64,000 bases of DNA from Sphingomonas sp. Leaf407 (GCF_001425385.1 NZ_LMQO01000001.1:1092833-1156832); one strand, 5' to 3'; positions 17,296-24,307 are shown, counted from the first letter of the stretch. Program-made: numbers and translations. Notes: a model not told the origin generated them from the letters alone.

Positions 17296-17409
17296 GGGCG
17301 GAGCTACCCTCCGCCCGACATCAGCGTTTCTGCGGCCTGATAGAAGCTTGATACCCGCAAGGGGATGATCTGATACCCGCGACGTCCACTTCCGCCCAGT
17401 TGCGGACAT
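17296..17409 (+). repeat. Hairpin/GATACCCGC repeat, copy A
   Basis: GGGCGGAG-ctacc-CTCCGCCC hairpin (17296-17316), then a spacer containing TTTCTGCGG, two GATACCCGC boxes, and a tail ending GCCCAGTTGCGGACAT. Downstream parts align with copy C over about 85 bases with many identities. Confidence 0.75.
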
Positions 17410-17442
17410 TGCAATTGTGCCTCGCTGCTATAAAAGTTCTGG

Positions 17443-17652
17443 GTGACCAACGAGGAACGCCACCTGCTGACCGCCCTTGCTTGGATGTGCGAGCAGTATC
17501 TTGGCAGCGGGAAAGCTGATTGGCTGGATCATGAGGCTATGGGTGCTGGCGAAGACGCTATTGCCCTGCTCGCGAAATATGGGCTTGTCTCATGCTCGGG
17601 CCGGGGCGGTGCATGGACAGAGGCAGGTAAAGCGCTGTTATCGTCGTCGTAG
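17443..17652 (+). CDS. Small hypothetical cargo protein
   Basis: 69 aa starting at GTG (MTNEERHLLTALAWMCEQYLG). Soluble and helical with a C-terminal ALLAKYGLVSCSGRGGAWTEAGKALL, reminiscent of a small winged helix. It is flanked on both sides by copies of the dispersed repeat. No family recognised. Confidence 0.55.
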   Translation: MTNEERHLLTALAWMCEQYLGSGKADWLDHEAMGAGEDAIALLAKYGLVSCSGRGGAWTEAGKALLSSS

Positions 17653-17688
17653 CGAACGGCAGTTAGCCACCACTACCGGACATTACCG

Positions 17689-17751
17689 CGACGGAGGATC
17701 CCTCCGCCGTGCGCGCCGTTTCCCGCGGGTTAGCCAAGCCCCGATACCCGC
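17689..17751 (+). repeat. Hairpin/GATACCCGC repeat, copy B
   Basis: CGGAGG-atc-CCTCCG stem extended by flanking CG pairs (17689-17709), followed 34 bases later by GATACCCGC. A GGTACCC and a TCCGCG further on may be the degenerate second box and tail. The rest of the 242-base gap between the flanking genes shows no other structure. Confidence 0.65.
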
Positions 17752-17894
17752 AAACGGACGGCGCGGTACCCTTACTGTCCGCGAACACCCAGTAGCGGGC
17801 ATTCCGAAGGCGCAGGGATGACTGCGGGTCATGTGTCGGTTACGTAAGACGGGAAAGACTGATCGGCAATCGATCGGGCTCTAGGAGAGTATGT

Positions 17895-18293
17895 GTGCTT
17901 TTTCACACCATGGTCGGATCGAACGACATTGAACGGTCCAAGCGCTTCTACGACACGGTGCTCGGCACCTTGGGTGCTGGGGAAGGGACGCGGAACATCG
18001 CCGATAGCGGCCATACACGTCTAATCTACAACAATGGCAACGGGACCAACTTCATCGTCAGCCAGCCAATCAACGACGAACCGGCAAGTGTCGCCAACGG
18101 CAGCACCGTCGCCTTTTCCTGCAACTCGCCCGAGCAGGTGAAGCAGCTTCACGACACCGCCGTCGCCGCTGGCGGAACCTCGATCGAAGCTCCGCCCGGA
18201 CCGCGCGAAACGGCCTCGATGGGTACCATCGAACTGGCCTATTTTCGTGACCCCGACGGTAACAAACTGTGTGGTATTTACTTTCCTGCCTGA
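17895..18293 (+). CDS. VOC (glyoxalase/bleomycin-resistance fold) protein
   Basis: 132 aa from GTG 17895, MLFHTMVGSNDIERSKRFYDTVLGTLG. It has the two beta-alpha-beta modules of the vicinal oxygen chelate superfamily and the closing AYFRDPDGNKLCGIYFPA motif with the metal-ligand region. Members include glyoxalases, fosfomycin- and bleomycin-resistance proteins and dioxygenases; the substrate cannot be told. It is a cargo gene inside the prophage, bounded by repeat copies B and C. Confidence 0.88.
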   Translation: MLFHTMVGSNDIERSKRFYDTVLGTLGAGEGTRNIADSGHTRLIYNNGNGTNFIVSQPINDEPASVANGSTVAFSCNSPEQVKQLHDTAVAAGGTSIEAPPGPRETASMGTIELAYFRDPDGNKLCGIYFPA

Positions 18294-18372
18294 TCCGTCC
18301 GGCACCTGTCCGCTTCTAACCTAACCGGACCTAGCTCGGGCGATCCCACGAATGTCCGTTTCTGACCAGATT

Positions 18373-18497
18373 CGGACGTTCGTGCGGCGGAGGCACCCTC
18401 CGCCATGCCCACGCTTTTCTGCGGGGAAGCGCACCGCTGATACCCTTAGATCCGCGGTACGATACCCGCGATGTCTGCTCACGCCCAATTGCGGAGA
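18373..18497 (+). repeat. Hairpin/GATACCCGC repeat, copy C (most complete)
   Basis: Begins CGGACGTTCG, then a perfect GGCGGAGG-cac-CCTCCGCC hairpin (18386-18404), TTTTCTGCGGGG, GATACCC (18439), GATACCCGC (18461) and a tail GCCCAATTGCGGAGAT. This copy shows all parts of the family and is the best query for a search. Confidence 0.8.
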
Positions 18498-18522
18498 TGC
18501 GCCATCTCGCTAGACAAGGCCG

Positions 18523-19080
18523 ATGGACGCTTTCAATTTCGCCTTCACGCTTTTTGGCCTCCTGCTTGGATTCACGCTTGTCGAGGTTCTTTCCGGGCTG
18601 GCCAAGACCCTGCAATTTCATGGTCGTATCCGCGCCGGCTGGTTGACACCCTTGCTCGCGATCTTTGTGATGCTCGACGTTTTGTCGTTCTGGGATGGTG
18701 CTTGGGCGGCTCGCGCGCTTATCCCGGTATCTTACGGGACATTATTGGCCGGGCTTGTCATCACCGGCGTCTACTATCTTGCCGCGTCGTGGATTTTCCC
18801 GCAGTCCTGGGAAGACGGAACGGACCTTGATGCTCATTATCTCGATCATCGAAGGATAGTCTTGCCAGGCATTTGGGCCTGCAACGCGATCCCGTTCTCG
18901 CTACTGGCGTGGCAAGCTGCACAGCCCATGTCGATGTCCGGCATTTCTCTGATAGGCCTGTATTGGGTGCTGGTCGGAACTGCCTTCATCAGCCGGTCTA
19001 AAGTCGTGAATGTCGTTGCGCTGGGTGGGCTGATCGCCGTCTACTTGGTCAACGCTTTTCTCTCATGGAACGGCGGCTAA
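18523..19080 (+). CDS. Polytopic membrane protein, unknown
   Basis: 185 aa, MDAFNFAFTLFGLLLGFTLVEVLSGL. About five or six hydrophobic segments spread over the length. A charged loop EDGTDLDAHYLDHRR lies near the middle. No family recognised. A cargo gene between repeat copies C and D. It could be a lysogenic-conversion or exclusion membrane protein, but nothing in the sequence proves this. Confidence 0.6.
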   Translation: MDAFNFAFTLFGLLLGFTLVEVLSGLAKTLQFHGRIRAGWLTPLLAIFVMLDVLSFWDGAWAARALIPVSYGTLLAGLVITGVYYLAASWIFPQSWEDGTDLDAHYLDHRRIVLPGIWACNAIPFSLLAWQAAQPMSMSGISLIGLYWVLVGTAFISRSKVVNVVALGGLIAVYLVNAFLSWNGG

Positions 19081-19090
19081 CCACCAAACC

Positions 19091-19188
19091 CGGACGTTCA
19101 TGCGGCGGAGGTGCCCTCCGTCGATCCAACGCAAATCTGCGGGTTACAGCGACTATGGCACCCGCATATTATGAAGCCAGTACCCGTG
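19091..19188 (+). repeat. Hairpin/GATACCCGC repeat, copy D
   Basis: CGGACGTTCA then GCGGCGGAGG-tgc-CCTCCG (core 19106-19120), TCTGCGGG, GCACCCGC and GTACCCG, in the same order and orientation as copy C but with decayed boxes. Confidence 0.7.
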
Positions 19189-19235
19189 ACCTCAGCGCGG
19201 AATTGTGGTGACTCGACTGCCGGAAGGCAGCGGAA

Positions 19236-19571
19236 TCAACCGCCGCGCGACTTGGCAAAAAGATAGATGAACATTCCCACGCCCACCGAGAGAAGGAGGG
19301 GCGATGCGTGACGATAGAGATTAATGTTGCCCGTGAGCGGCCTGCCGGATCGCCGCGCTTCCACCACCAATCCGCTAGCGATAAACGAACAGAAAGCCGC
19401 GAGCGCAATCACACTCGCCGCGACAACCACAGCACGCGCCGACTTCCCTTGGACTTTCTCGGCGAGCGCAAGGACGCCACCTAGCGCGAAGAGGCAGAGC
19501 GAAGTGACGTGCTTCAGATAATCGTAGAGCAGCGCGTCGCCGTCTCCAGCAGGCTGCGTGTCGTCCTCCAT
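19236..19571 (-). CDS. Small membrane protein, three predicted helices
   Basis: 111 aa, MEDDTQPAGDGDALLYDYLKHV. Three hydrophobic segments (about residues 25-42, 47-70 and 89-107) connected by short charged loops, with EKVQGKSAR and VVEARRSGRPL. It is transcribed opposite to the preceding cargo genes. No family recognised. Confidence 0.55.
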   Translation of the reverse strand: MEDDTQPAGDGDALLYDYLKHVTSLCLFALGGVLALAEKVQGKSARAVVVAASVIALAAFCSFIASGLVVEARRSGRPLTGNINLYRHASPLLLSVGVGMFIYLFAKSRGG

Positions 19572-19709
19572 GACGCCCTATCCCCCCGTCGTATCGCCCG
19601 ACGCTATCCGATGCGCATCCAGCGCACAATCTTCGGGCGCAGAAGGTACGGGCACCACACTCGCTGCCGTCGCGAGGAACGTCCGCTGCCGACCACACCC
19701 GTCGGTCGC

Positions 19710-19792
19710 GCGGCGGAGAACCCCTCCGCCGCAGCGGCAGAAAACCGGCCATGAGACGCGACGTGATACCCGCTATCCTGCCTGGAATACCC
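19710..19792 (+). repeat. Hairpin/GATACCCGC repeat, copy E
   Basis: Perfect 9-bp stem GCGGCGGAG-aaccc-CTCCGCCGC (19710-19732), then GATACCCGC (19765) and GAATACCC (19785). The stem is longer on both sides than in the other copies while still paired, consistent with selection on structure. Confidence 0.7.
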
Positions 19793-19915
19793 AGACGACG
19801 CTAGGAGCTGGCAGGCACTGCAAACGGGATCAGGTTCGACGTTTACGCACGCTGCTGCACCATTCGCGGACCCGGCTTTGGTAATCGTCTCTGTATAGTC
19901 TCACCAGTAGCGAAA

Positions 19916-19945
19916 CCCCATCATCCGCCAAAGCGGATGACGGGG
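19916..19945 (-). terminator. Long hairpin after the XRE-ImmA gene
   Basis: Arms CCCCATCATCCGC and GCGGATGACGGGG pair over 13 positions with one mismatch and a 4-nt loop. It lies 21 bases beyond the ImmA-type stop codon on the minus strand and is followed there by TTTCG. Probably a terminator; the U-run is short. Confidence 0.55.
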
Positions 19946-19966
19946 AAACACGACCCATAGGTCCAG

Positions 19967-21034
19967 CTATACTAAGGATAGGGTACGGCCGCTGATGGCG
20001 GTACTAGTAACTGGCCCAGCAAGCCCGAATATCAGGCTCTCTATTTCCTCAATCGGAACAGATAGATCTTTCGCTATTTCCACTTTAGTCAAACGCTTAG
20101 TCCAAAGCGCGGTCAAAACCTTGCTTAGCGCTACAGAGGTTTCCCTAGGCACCCCGTCTGGCTCTCCGCTCCTGTACCCTAAAGAACCAAGGTGGATACA
20201 AAACGATCGATAATTCCAGTCCGAAATTAGATTCAAACCGTGGAGCCTATACGCCAAAGCCATGGCAGAAACTTTCCACCGCTTCTTCGCGCGTATGATT
20301 TGCTGCGGCGATATCACATCAGACATTTCATTTTTAACGTCGTGCTCCGGCATTAGAAATGATGATGCAAATTGGTCAGCTTGAAACTCAGAGCCCTTAT
20401 CATTCCGAGCACCAGCGTGATGGTGCAACACCAAATGCCCCAGTTCGTGTACGCTATCGAAGATTGATCGCTCGGCTGTTTTCTCTTGGTTCAGAAAAAC
20501 GTAGGGCCGATCACTTCGCCAGAAAGAGTAGGCGTCAACATTCTTAGTATTTTCTGACAGCGATAAGACACGAACGCCCTTTGACTCCAGTAGTTTTAGG
20601 ACGTTTCCGATCGGCCGGTCTCCGAGTCCCCAATGCTGACGCAGCAAACGGGCAGCAACATGCGGACGGCTACGCTCCTTGTTCAAGTCGATTAGATCTG
20701 GTTTCGGAAGATCGAACCGCTTATCAATCCAGTCGTACAGCTCAATACCTAAGGCCCCGGCAGCAATGGAAGCATCGCGCTCCGCTGCACTCATCTTCTT
20801 GAGGCTTCTAAAGCTTACGGTTTCAGCGTCGACGACTTCCAAGCCATTTTTATAAAAAAAACATACAGGATAATCCAACGCATCCGCGAATTTTTCAACC
20901 GTCGACGTTTCTACTTGATGTCCATTTTCTGCCTTTGAAACCGTTACCGGAGTTACACCGGCACGATCAGCCAATTCCCTGCCGGACAACTTTCTCCGCT
21001 GCCTAGCTATAATCAAGCGCTCTGAGCAAAACAT
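19967..21034 (-). CDS. XRE-HTH / ImmA-IrrE metallopeptidase
   Basis: 355 aa. Residues 1-60 form an XRE helix-turn-helix (RRKLSGRELADRAGVTPVTVSKAENG). The middle contains the zinc metallopeptidase motif HELGHLVLHH (HExxH, His at about 196 and 200) with FASSFLMPE as the second conserved ImmA segment. Family members cleave repressors (ImmA of ICEBs1, IrrE/DdrO) or act in toxin-antitoxin-like stress modules. The start overlaps the upstream gene stop (TAATG), indicating coupling. The DNA is visibly AT-richer than its surroundings, a sign of separate acquisition. Confidence 0.9.
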   Translation of the reverse strand: MFCSERLIIARQRRKLSGRELADRAGVTPVTVSKAENGHQVETSTVEKFADALDYPVCFFYKNGLEVVDAETVSFRSLKKMSAAERDASIAAGALGIELYDWIDKRFDLPKPDLIDLNKERSRPHVAARLLRQHWGLGDRPIGNVLKLLESKGVRVLSLSENTKNVDAYSFWRSDRPYVFLNQEKTAERSIFDSVHELGHLVLHHHAGARNDKGSEFQADQFASSFLMPEHDVKNEMSDVISPQQIIRAKKRWKVSAMALAYRLHGLNLISDWNYRSFCIHLGSLGYRSGEPDGVPRETSVALSKVLTALWTKRLTKVEIAKDLSVPIEEIESLIFGLAGPVTSTAISGRTLSLV

Positions 21035-21666
21035 TAGATCGCATCTTTAAATCGAACTTCGACATCGAAATCGTCAATGGGTCCGGTTTCCGGACTGATT
21101 TCGTCTGTCCAGTCGTTGTCGGGAGTGGTGATAAGGATACGTTCGACAAAGTCAGCATATGACCCGTTACTGATGACCGGCTGTGACAGCTCTACACTAC
21201 CGTCCTCACCCACCATCAAATAGTATGTCGGAACGCCATCCTGGCGAACATTTGTCAAAGGTCCTGAATCTACCCCGGCAAATTGAAAGAGCGTAGGGCC
21301 ACACAATGATTCGGAGGCGGAGCCTTTCGCAGAACGCGGGTTCGGAGGGAAGATCGGATCACACGCTCGGTCCACGTTCTGGAAGGCAATTCGAACGCGG
21401 CGCTCTCGGTTCGAAACCGCTTCGATCCCGCAGGTTCGGTCGACGCGCCAGGAACCGTCGAGAAGTTGCTGGCGGAGCTCCATGACGCCGTAGATATATG
21501 CCAACGTGCCCGGGGCGTTAATGGGCATCAAAGGGCTAGCGTCGTCAGCCCAAGCCCGGGCTGCCGTTGCGACCAGTAACAGCTGATTTGGAACGAGACC
21601 GAAGTCCTCTAAGCGCTTTCGGACATCCCAATCGCCCTGTACGATTGCGGTGGCAAACGTCGGCAT
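21034..21666 (-). CDS. Unknown partner protein coupled to XRE-ImmA gene
   Basis: 210 aa from ATG 21666 (MPTFATAIVQGDWDVRKRLED). The N terminus is helical (LVPNQLLLVATAARAW), the middle is beta-type with VDRTCGIEAVSNRERRVRIAFQNVD, and the C terminus is acidic (ETGPIDDFDVEVRFKD). No known toxin or enzyme motif was recognised. It shares AT-rich composition with the ImmA-type gene and is translationally coupled to it (TAATG), so both are likely one functional unit, perhaps substrate/toxin and protease. An alternative ATG lies at 21723. Confidence 0.7.
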   Translation of the reverse strand: MPTFATAIVQGDWDVRKRLEDFGLVPNQLLLVATAARAWADDASPLMPINAPGTLAYIYGVMELRQQLLDGSWRVDRTCGIEAVSNRERRVRIAFQNVDRACDPIFPPNPRSAKGSASESLCGPTLFQFAGVDSGPLTNVRQDGVPTYYLMVGEDGSVELSQPVISNGSYADFVERILITTPDNDWTDEISPETGPIDDFDVEVRFKDAI

Positions 21667-21756
21667 CCACACACTCCGTTTAATTATCACCCCCACGGTA
21701 GAGGGAGCGAAAATTAAACGCAAGGGGGATGATCACGCTACGTTCCGTTATGACGC

Positions 21757-21884
21757 CGGAGGCTCCCTCCGCCGTGGCCCAGACCGCAGGCGGCGGAGCC
21801 GCCCTCCGTCGTCGGCACGTCAGATCAGCGGAAAACGGCCGGTCATCGTGCGAATTCTCACACCGATACCCGGTCGATACCCGC
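21757..21884 (+). repeat. Hairpin/GATACCCGC repeat, copy F (double hairpin)
   Basis: CGGAGG-ctc-CCTCCG (21757-21771) and a second hairpin CGGAG-ccgcc-CTCCG (21794-21808), followed by GATACCCGG (21865) and GATACCCGC (21876). The last box ends exactly beside the nuclease gene stop codon. Confidence 0.7.
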
Positions 21885-22211
21885 CTATTCCCACCGTGCC
21901 ACCCGCACCGCCATGCCGCTGCGCACCTGCGCAGCCGACAGGTCCACGCCATTCACGCGCACCCGCGCCAGCGTCCGGCCGTACCGATCACGGCCGCGGC
22001 GCACGATTGTCGCCGGCCCGCGCGCGATCGCCGCCGCCAGCGCGGCCTTCGACGCGACAGGGTCGCCCTCGACGCACTGGCGGCCGCGCCGGCAATGGCC
22101 GGGCAGCTCGGGCGCATCGATGCCGAGGAGCCGGATGCGCTCCCGCCCACAGCGCAGCGTGTCGCCATCGATCGCGACCAACGCGCAGGTCAGCGCAACG
22201 AACGCGATCAT
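21885..22211 (-). CDS. Staphylococcal nuclease-like thermonuclease
   Basis: 108 aa from ATG 22211. A short hydrophobic start (MIAFVALTCALVAI) is followed by DGDTLRCGRERIRLLGIDAPE and DRYGRTLARVRV, which contain the catalytic Arg, Asp, Glu and Arg positions of the SNase family. It degrades DNA/RNA with calcium. The hydrophobic N terminus may be a signal peptide that would send it to the periplasm. It is third in the repressor operon, overlapping the upstream gene by four bases. Confidence 0.88.
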   Translation of the reverse strand: MIAFVALTCALVAIDGDTLRCGRERIRLLGIDAPELPGHCRRGRQCVEGDPVASKAALAAAIARGPATIVRRGRDRYGRTLARVRVNGVDLSAAQVRSGMAVRVARWE

Positions 22212-22975
22212 TGGCACAGCAGCTTGACCGCGCGACCAATCCCAGTCCCCCAAGCGATCTCTTCATCGGTATGCCGCCCGTCGGCATCGACGATCGCGGC
22301 GCAGCTATGAAGAATCAGATCACCGACCTTTCGGCGCTGGTGCTGCGGCGTCCTGTAGAATTCAACCAAGCTATTCGCGAAGTCGCCGCTATCGGGGGCG
22401 AGCTTTCGACAAGCACATATCGCAGCCCGGATGTCGTCATCGTCCCCGCCAAAGCGCATAGCATAATGTGCCAGCGCGTCTTCGATCGCGACCCATTCCA
22501 TGGCGTGATCGTGGCCGTCGCAGCGCGCCAAGAAAACGAGCGCCTTTGCAAAGGTACCCATCCCCTTATGCACGAAGGGCAGACCGTCCCGCCGCAGCGC
22601 AGCTATATGCTCGAAGGGATCGATCAACTCACCGTCGTCGATCGTCGCCATCGCCACGATGCGATCGACGCGGAACAGCCGATAGGCGCTCGCCTCGTGA
22701 CAGAACGCGGCGATCGCCGAATGCCCGGCGCACAGCGCCTCTTCTCGAATCAACGAAACTCGACGATGGCTTCGTGCGCCAGAAGCGTCCTCATATTCGA
22801 TCAAGACCGACCAGCCGGCCGCGTCACCACGACGCGAGGCACCGGTGCGCGGACCGATCGAACCTCGTTCTGCTTCGGTCCAGCGGCCTTCCGGCCAACC
22901 CGGCACAACGCGACTTTCCGCCGCTACCTCCGCAATGATCTGGCGAATTACCGCCGCCGTCTGGACGCCGTTCAT
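22208..22975 (-). CDS. WYL-like/TerB-like regulatory protein in repressor operon
   Basis: 255 aa. The centre has SLIREEALCAGHSAIAAFCHEASAYRLFRVDRIVAMATID, which resembles a WYL-type ligand-sensing domain. The C-terminal 80 residues include HSCAAIVDADGRHTDEEIAWGTGIGRAV, recalling a TerB-like acidic helical domain. No N-terminal DNA-binding domain is evident. It overlaps the repressor stop (ATGA), so it is produced in the lysogen. It may modulate the repressor or act in defence. Domain calls are tentative. Confidence 0.6.
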   Translation of the reverse strand: MNGVQTAAVIRQIIAEVAAESRVVPGWPEGRWTEAERGSIGPRTGASRRGDAAGWSVLIEYEDASGARSHRRVSLIREEALCAGHSAIAAFCHEASAYRLFRVDRIVAMATIDDGELIDPFEHIAALRRDGLPFVHKGMGTFAKALVFLARCDGHDHAMEWVAIEDALAHYAMRFGGDDDDIRAAICACRKLAPDSGDFANSLVEFYRTPQHQRRKVGDLILHSCAAIVDADGRHTDEEIAWGTGIGRAVKLLCQ

Positions 22976-23352
22976 TCTTCCCCCTGGTATGCAGGCTTCG
23001 GTGAATTGACGGTTGGCTGGTTCATTCCCGTCACCATCGTCCGCGCGATCTGCATCAGCGCAGCGCGGTTCGGCACGTCGAGCGCGTCAAATAGTTTCAG
23101 CCACTCGGACTGCTGCGAAGTGAGCGTCGGAGCTTCTGAAGCGTCTAGTTCGGGATCGTCAATTTCGCCGCTCAGGTAGCTCGGCGTCGTCCCCAACTCG
23201 CGCGCAATCTGATGAAGTTTGGTCGAGCTTCGCTGCTCACCGCGGATCAGACCACTTATGGTGGATTGCCGAACGTGAAGGCGACGAGCCAGCTCTGACT
23301 GAGACAGGCCGGTCGCTGCTAACCGCTCAGCGATTCTGTCACCTACTGTCAT
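22972..23352 (-). CDS. CI-like phage repressor (XRE family)
   Basis: 126 aa. Residues 5-60 form an XRE helix-turn-helix (ERLAATGLSQSELARRLHVRQSTISGLIRGEQ). A short helical C terminus without a LexA-like peptidase domain follows. It faces the YdaS/Cro-like gene divergently across an 84-base region with paired 16-bp sites. It is the likely lysogenic repressor; the lack of a self-cleavage domain suggests induction by another route, for example the metallopeptidase encoded nearby. Confidence 0.85.
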   Translation of the reverse strand: MTVGDRIAERLAATGLSQSELARRLHVRQSTISGLIRGEQRSSTKLHQIARELGTTPSYLSGEIDDPELDASEAPTLTSQQSEWLKLFDALDVPNRAALMQIARTMVTGMNQPTVNSPKPAYQGEE

Positions 23353-23363
23353 GCCTAACTAAC

Positions 23364-23379
23364 TAACGCGATCGCGATA
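23364..23379. promoter_or_regulatory. Operator site 1 of the lysogeny switch
   Basis: TAACGCGATCGCGATA, matching site 2 at 14 of 16 positions; both are near-palindromes built on GCGATA half-sites. It lies just upstream of the repressor gene. Confidence 0.65.
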
Positions 23380-23410
23380 ATGAGCGACCAGCATTTTCCG
23401 ATTGCGCAAG

Positions 23411-23426
23411 TATCGCGATTGCGATA
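23411..23426. promoter_or_regulatory. Operator site 2 of the lysogeny switch
   Basis: TATCGC-GATT-GCGATA, a perfect 6-bp inverted repeat 11 bases before the YdaS/Cro-like start. A weaker third copy (TTTTCCGATTGCGCAA, 11 of 16 matches) directly abuts it at 23394-23409. Confidence 0.65.
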
Positions 23427-23436
23427 GCCCAACGCA

Positions 23437-23694
23437 ATGGCGCTACCTATCCAAACAGAATCAGCGTTAGAACGCGCTATTCGTGCGGCAGGATCGCAGT
23501 CTGCGCTCGCCCGGCTCATCGGCACCCGCCAGTCAACAGTCGCAAGTTGGCTGGTGCGGAAGAAAGCGCTTCCGCCGGAGCATGTGCTTTTGGTCGAAGC
23601 CGGCACTGGAATTTCCCGGCACGACCTACGTCCCGATATCTATCCCCGCGACAACGCCGCTGCTGATACGCAACAGGTCGGCGCTCGCGCATGA
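23437..23694 (+). CDS. Cro/YdaS-like antirepressor
   Basis: 85 aa. SALERAIRAAGSQSALARLIGTRQSTVASWLVRKKALPPEHVLLVEAGTGI is the pattern of the YdaS/Cro family. It is divergent from the CI-like gene and first in the rightward early direction, so it probably represses the lysogenic promoter and starts lytic growth. The C-terminal 20 residues are Asp/Ala/Gln-rich and unstructured. Confidence 0.85.
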   Translation: MALPIQTESALERAIRAAGSQSALARLIGTRQSTVASWLVRKKALPPEHVLLVEAGTGISRHDLRPDIYPRDNAAADTQQVGARA

Positions 23695-23735
23695 CGTCCC
23701 CCTTTCCCCCTTTCGGCCAGCGTATCGGCCGGAAA

Positions 23736-23771
23736 CCGCGCCCGGCCCGGGTTGGATCAGGCCGGGCGCGG
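23736..23771 (+). terminator. Strong leader hairpin 1 after Cro-like gene
   Basis: Perfect 12-bp stem CCGCGCCCGGCC / GGCCGGGCGCGG with a 12-nt loop, no U-run. It stands in the 151-base gap between the Cro-like gene and the next early gene. Confidence 0.5.
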
Positions 23772-23795
23772 ACCCTGTGCGCCTCACTAAGCGCC

Positions 23796-23830
23796 CCCGG
23801 TGCCGGTCGTCTGTCACGATCGGCACCGGG
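23796..23830 (+). terminator. Strong leader hairpin 2
   Basis: Arms CCCGGTGCCGGTCGT and ACGATCGGCACCGGG pair over 15 positions (one G-U) around a 5-nt loop and are followed by TTTCGGG. A likely terminator or attenuator 16 bases before the next start codon. Confidence 0.6.
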
Positions 23831-23845
23831 TTTCGGGACGGCCGC

Positions 23846-24307
23846 ATGACGAAGGCCCGCGATCCCCTGTCGGTCGAGCAGGCGCTCGACGACGTCGTCG
23901 GCGCGATCGGCGAAGACAATGCGATTGCCGCGACCGGTCGGCCGAAGGGCTATTTCAAGCGCGCGTCCGATCCCGACAGCCGCGAGCTGCTGTCCTGCGC
24001 CGACGCGATCGAGCTGGACGCGGCGCACGACCGGATGATCGGCGGTCGCCCGATCACCGCCATGATGCGCCGCAAGATCAGCGCGCGGTGCAAGGATTCC
24101 CGGCTCGGTGCCGAACAGCTCCTCGGCGCGACGATCGAATCGATGCGCGAATCGAGCGAGGCGCATGCCGCGCTGATCGAGGCGACCTGTCCCGACGCCA
24201 CACCGGCGGTCTGGCGCAAGGCGATGCGCGAGCATCTCCAGGCGCTCGGCGCGCAGGCACGCCTCACCCCGGTCCTGCGCGCGATGCTGAAGCAGCAGTC
24301 GCCGTGA
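23846..24307 (+). CDS. Phage early protein, unknown (CII-position)
   Basis: 153 aa from ATG 23846 (MTKARDPLSVEQALDDVVGAIGEDN). The first 60 residues look like a small DNA-binding helical domain (NAIAATGRPKGYFKRASDPDSRELLSCADAIELD), and the rest is helical (LGAEQLLGATIESMRESSEAHAALIEATCP). It occupies the place of cII or replication-control genes in lambda-like phages. The frame continues upstream without a better start; the hairpins just before would interrupt it. Confidence 0.65.
   Translation: MTKARDPLSVEQALDDVVGAIGEDNAIAATGRPKGYFKRASDPDSRELLSCADAIELDAAHDRMIGGRPITAMMRRKISARCKDSRLGAEQLLGATIESMRESSEAHAALIEATCPDATPAVWRKAMREHLQALGAQARLTPVLRAMLKQQSP

Larger units (their letters stand above)
19572..19966. 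other. 395-base gene-free stretch
   Basis: Between the small membrane gene and the ImmA-type gene there is no convincing gene. It holds repeat copy E (19710-19792) and, near the right end, a strong hairpin at 19916-19945. Short open frames here are GC-bias shadows without start signals. Confidence 0.6.

Noticed and set aside
16739..17368. 209-aa plus-strand frame opposite the 130-aa phage gene
   Set aside because: Ser/Arg-rich, crosses a repeat element, no ribosome-binding site; treated as shadow.
19558..19884. 108-aa open frame in the 395-base gap
   Set aside because: It runs through repeat copy E and its composition is of random GC-rich translation; no upstream signal.
17296..21884. True integron with attC sites
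   Set aside because: No integron-type tyrosine integrase is present, the hairpins lack the attC box layout, and cargo genes point in both directions. The cassette-like order is reported only as an observation.
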